This document shows, piece by piece, positions 6,024 through 6,980 of a DNA stretch of 6,980 nt. The notes under the pieces are model-generated. The model was given only the letters and a program-made list of their open reading frames with translations. It was not told the origin of the DNA and searched no databases. Both the position numbers and the translations under genes were made by a program. The stretch lies in assembly GCA_043779285.1 (NCBI GenBank), contig JAYWEL010000253.1:1-6980 (forward strand), in the 5' to 3' direction. Position 1 is the first letter of the stretch, and every line of letters begins with the position of its first letter. This DNA is from MGR-bin208 sp043779285. Its GTDB lineage: Bacteria; Bacteroidota; Bacteroidia; Chitinophagales; Chitinophagaceae.

Positions 6024-6842
6024 ATGGCATTTGAGAAAATAACTGAACAACAAAGTGCATATCGTCATTTAGAAAAAATGTCAGTAGCGGAGTTGTTGAG
6101 TAAGATGAATAAAGAAGATAAGACAGTACCGGATGCTGTTGAAATGGCTATTCCAGATATCGAAAAACTTATTTCTATCATCACGGATAAAATGTTGGCT
6201 GGAGGTCGTTTGTTTTATATTGGCGCCGGAACAAGTGGTCGCTTAGCGGTCGTTGATGCAAGTGAGTGTCCACCTACATTTGGCGTTCCTTATGGATTGG
6301 TTATTGCAATTATTGCCGGTGGTAAAGAAGCGATTACAAATGCAGTTGAATTTGCAGAAGACAATCTGGAAGCCGGTTGGCATGACCTTTTGGAACATGA
6401 TATCAATGAAAAGGATGTGGTGATAGGGATTGCGGCAAGTGGAACTACACCTTATGTGATTGCTTCCCTGGAAACATGTAAAATGAATAAAATATTCACC
6501 GGATGTATTACGAACAACCCCGGATCACCGTTAGCATTAACTGCTGATCAACCCATAGTGATAAATGTAGGACCTGAATTCATTACGGGTAGTACAAGAA
6601 TGAAAAGCGGTACTTCTCAAAAATTGGTTTTGAATATGATTTCAACATCCGTAATGATACAGCTAGGAAGGGTTGAAGACAATAAAATGGTAAACATGCA
6701 GCTTAGCAATGATAAATTGGTTGACCGTGGAGTAAAAATGTTGATGGAGAAAACAGCCATACAGGATTATGAAATTGCAAAAGAACTTTTATTGAAAAAT
6801 GGAAGCGTTAAGAAAGCCACTATTCATTTCAAAGGGTTGTAG
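6024..6842 (+). CDS. murQ: N-acetylmuramic acid 6-phosphate etherase MurQ
   Basis: MurQ cleaves the D-lactyl ether of MurNAc-6-phosphate in the cytoplasm, giving GlcNAc-6-phosphate and D-lactate, a step of cell-wall sugar recycling. The 272-aa protein carries a SIS sugar-phosphate domain over about 50-215. The signature GAGTSGRLAVVDASECPPTFG lies around 67-87. E81 corresponds to E. coli Glu83, and E112 (AEDN) sits exactly 31 residues later, as Glu114 does in E. coli, so both catalytic glutamates are present. GIAASGTTPYV (135-145) and GSTRMKSGTSQK (189-200) are further family motifs. It is somewhat shorter than E. coli MurQ (298 aa), with a reduced C-terminal helical end. It is co-transcribed with the kinase, which supplies its substrate. 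No MurR regulator or PTS transporter gene is in the window. Confidence 0.95.
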   Translation: MAFEKITEQQSAYRHLEKMSVAELLSKMNKEDKTVPDAVEMAIPDIEKLISIITDKMLAGGRLFYIGAGTSGRLAVVDASECPPTFGVPYGLVIAIIAGGKEAITNAVEFAEDNLEAGWHDLLEHDINEKDVVIGIAASGTTPYVIASLETCKMNKIFTGCITNNPGSPLALTADQPIVINVGPEFITGSTRMKSGTSQKLVLNMISTSVMIQLGRVEDNKMVNMQLSNDKLVDRGVKMLMEKTAIQDYEIAKELLLKNGSVKKATIHFKGL

Positions 6843-6882
6843 ATTTTTTTTTGTTGAAATTAATAGGCTGATTAAATCAATA

Positions 6883-6945
6883 ATAATACCATCTTGATTT
6901 ACTAAATAGTCCAACGGACTATGTGTAAATCTTAGATGGTATTAT
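6883..6945. repeat. Long nested palindrome (about 26 bp paired) after murQ
   Basis: Three stacked stems share one axis: ATAATACCATCT (6883-6894) with AGATGGTATTAT (6934-6945), 12 bp; GATTTAC (6896-6902) with GTAAATC (6925-6931), 7 bp; and ATAGTCC (6906-6912) with GGACTAT (6916-6922), 7 bp around a 3-nt AAC loop. Small internal loops (1x2 and 3x2 nt) separate them. No T tract follows on the plus strand (TTATACCGC), so it is not a canonical terminator, although it could stop or protect the murQ transcript. The structure suits a palindromic repeat, the end of an insertion sequence of the IS200/IS605 kind, or a miniature element. No transposase is visible before the window ends. Confidence 0.6.
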
Positions 6946-6973
6946 ACCGCAGAAAAGCGCATTGGACTATTTA
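6903..6973. repeat. Second inverted repeat competing with the nested palindrome
   Basis: TAAATAGTCCAA (6903-6914) is exactly reverse-complementary over 12 bp to TTGGACTATTTA (6962-6973). The left copy overlaps the inner stem of the palindrome at 6883-6945. In single strand or RNA it could therefore pair either locally or with the distal copy, giving two mutually exclusive folds. The sequence continues past the window edge, so the full element is not seen. Confidence 0.55.
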
Positions 6974-6980
6974 CTGTTTA

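Noticed and set aside
6844..6852. Nine-T run directly after the murQ stop as an intrinsic terminator
   Set aside because: No stable hairpin precedes the T run within the end of murQ.
117..6963. Shared 8-mer AGCGCATT near both ends of the window, considered as flanking repeats of an element
   Set aside because: The match is only 8 bp with no extension, and the genes between are housekeeping genes with uniform composition, so it is best read as coincidence.

Overview
The window looks like ordinary chromosome from a low-GC member of the Bacteroidota, probably the Chitinophagales/Sphingobacteriales side of the phylum. The grounds are AT-rich intergenic DNA, almost no Shine-Dalgarno sequences, upstream elements resembling the Bacteroidota -7 box TAnnTTTG, and the gene content: a MurK/MurQ pair, a DUF6249-like membrane protein and a CBS-domain cystathionine beta-synthase. 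The phylum assignment is an inference from these features.

Layout from left to right. Positions 1-265 hold no confident gene, only a possible 29-codon ORF with a good ribosome binding site and a promoter-like element, both on the minus strand. A PLP-dependent cystathionine beta-synthase follows on the minus strand (266-1624). Next comes a minus-strand two-gene operon made of an ECF sigma factor (2267-2851) and a two-helix membrane protein that is probably its anti-sigma factor (1749-2255). It ends at a clear intrinsic terminator (1692-1719). Divergent from the sigma factor is a small three-helix membrane protein (3066-3431, plus strand). It converges on an S41 C-terminal processing protease (3475-5070, minus strand), and its terminator hairpin is built partly from the protease's last codons.

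Divergent from the protease is a plus-strand operon: a BadF/BcrA-type amino-sugar kinase (5166-6008) and the MurNAc-6-phosphate etherase murQ (6024-6842). These two genes together make a plausible cytoplasmic route for recycling the peptidoglycan sugar MurNAc: the kinase makes MurNAc-6-P and MurQ removes the lactyl ether to give GlcNAc-6-P. The periplasmic protease next door could act on envelope proteins, but a shared role with the kinase and etherase is only suggested by adjacency.

The most unusual DNA is non-coding. At the right edge (6883-6973) there is a long nested inverted repeat with a second, competing pairing partner. Between the protease and the kinase lies a perfect 10-bp inverted repeat overlapping a promoter element (5074-5103). 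I see no clearly new multi-gene system here; the gene content is housekeeping and signalling.
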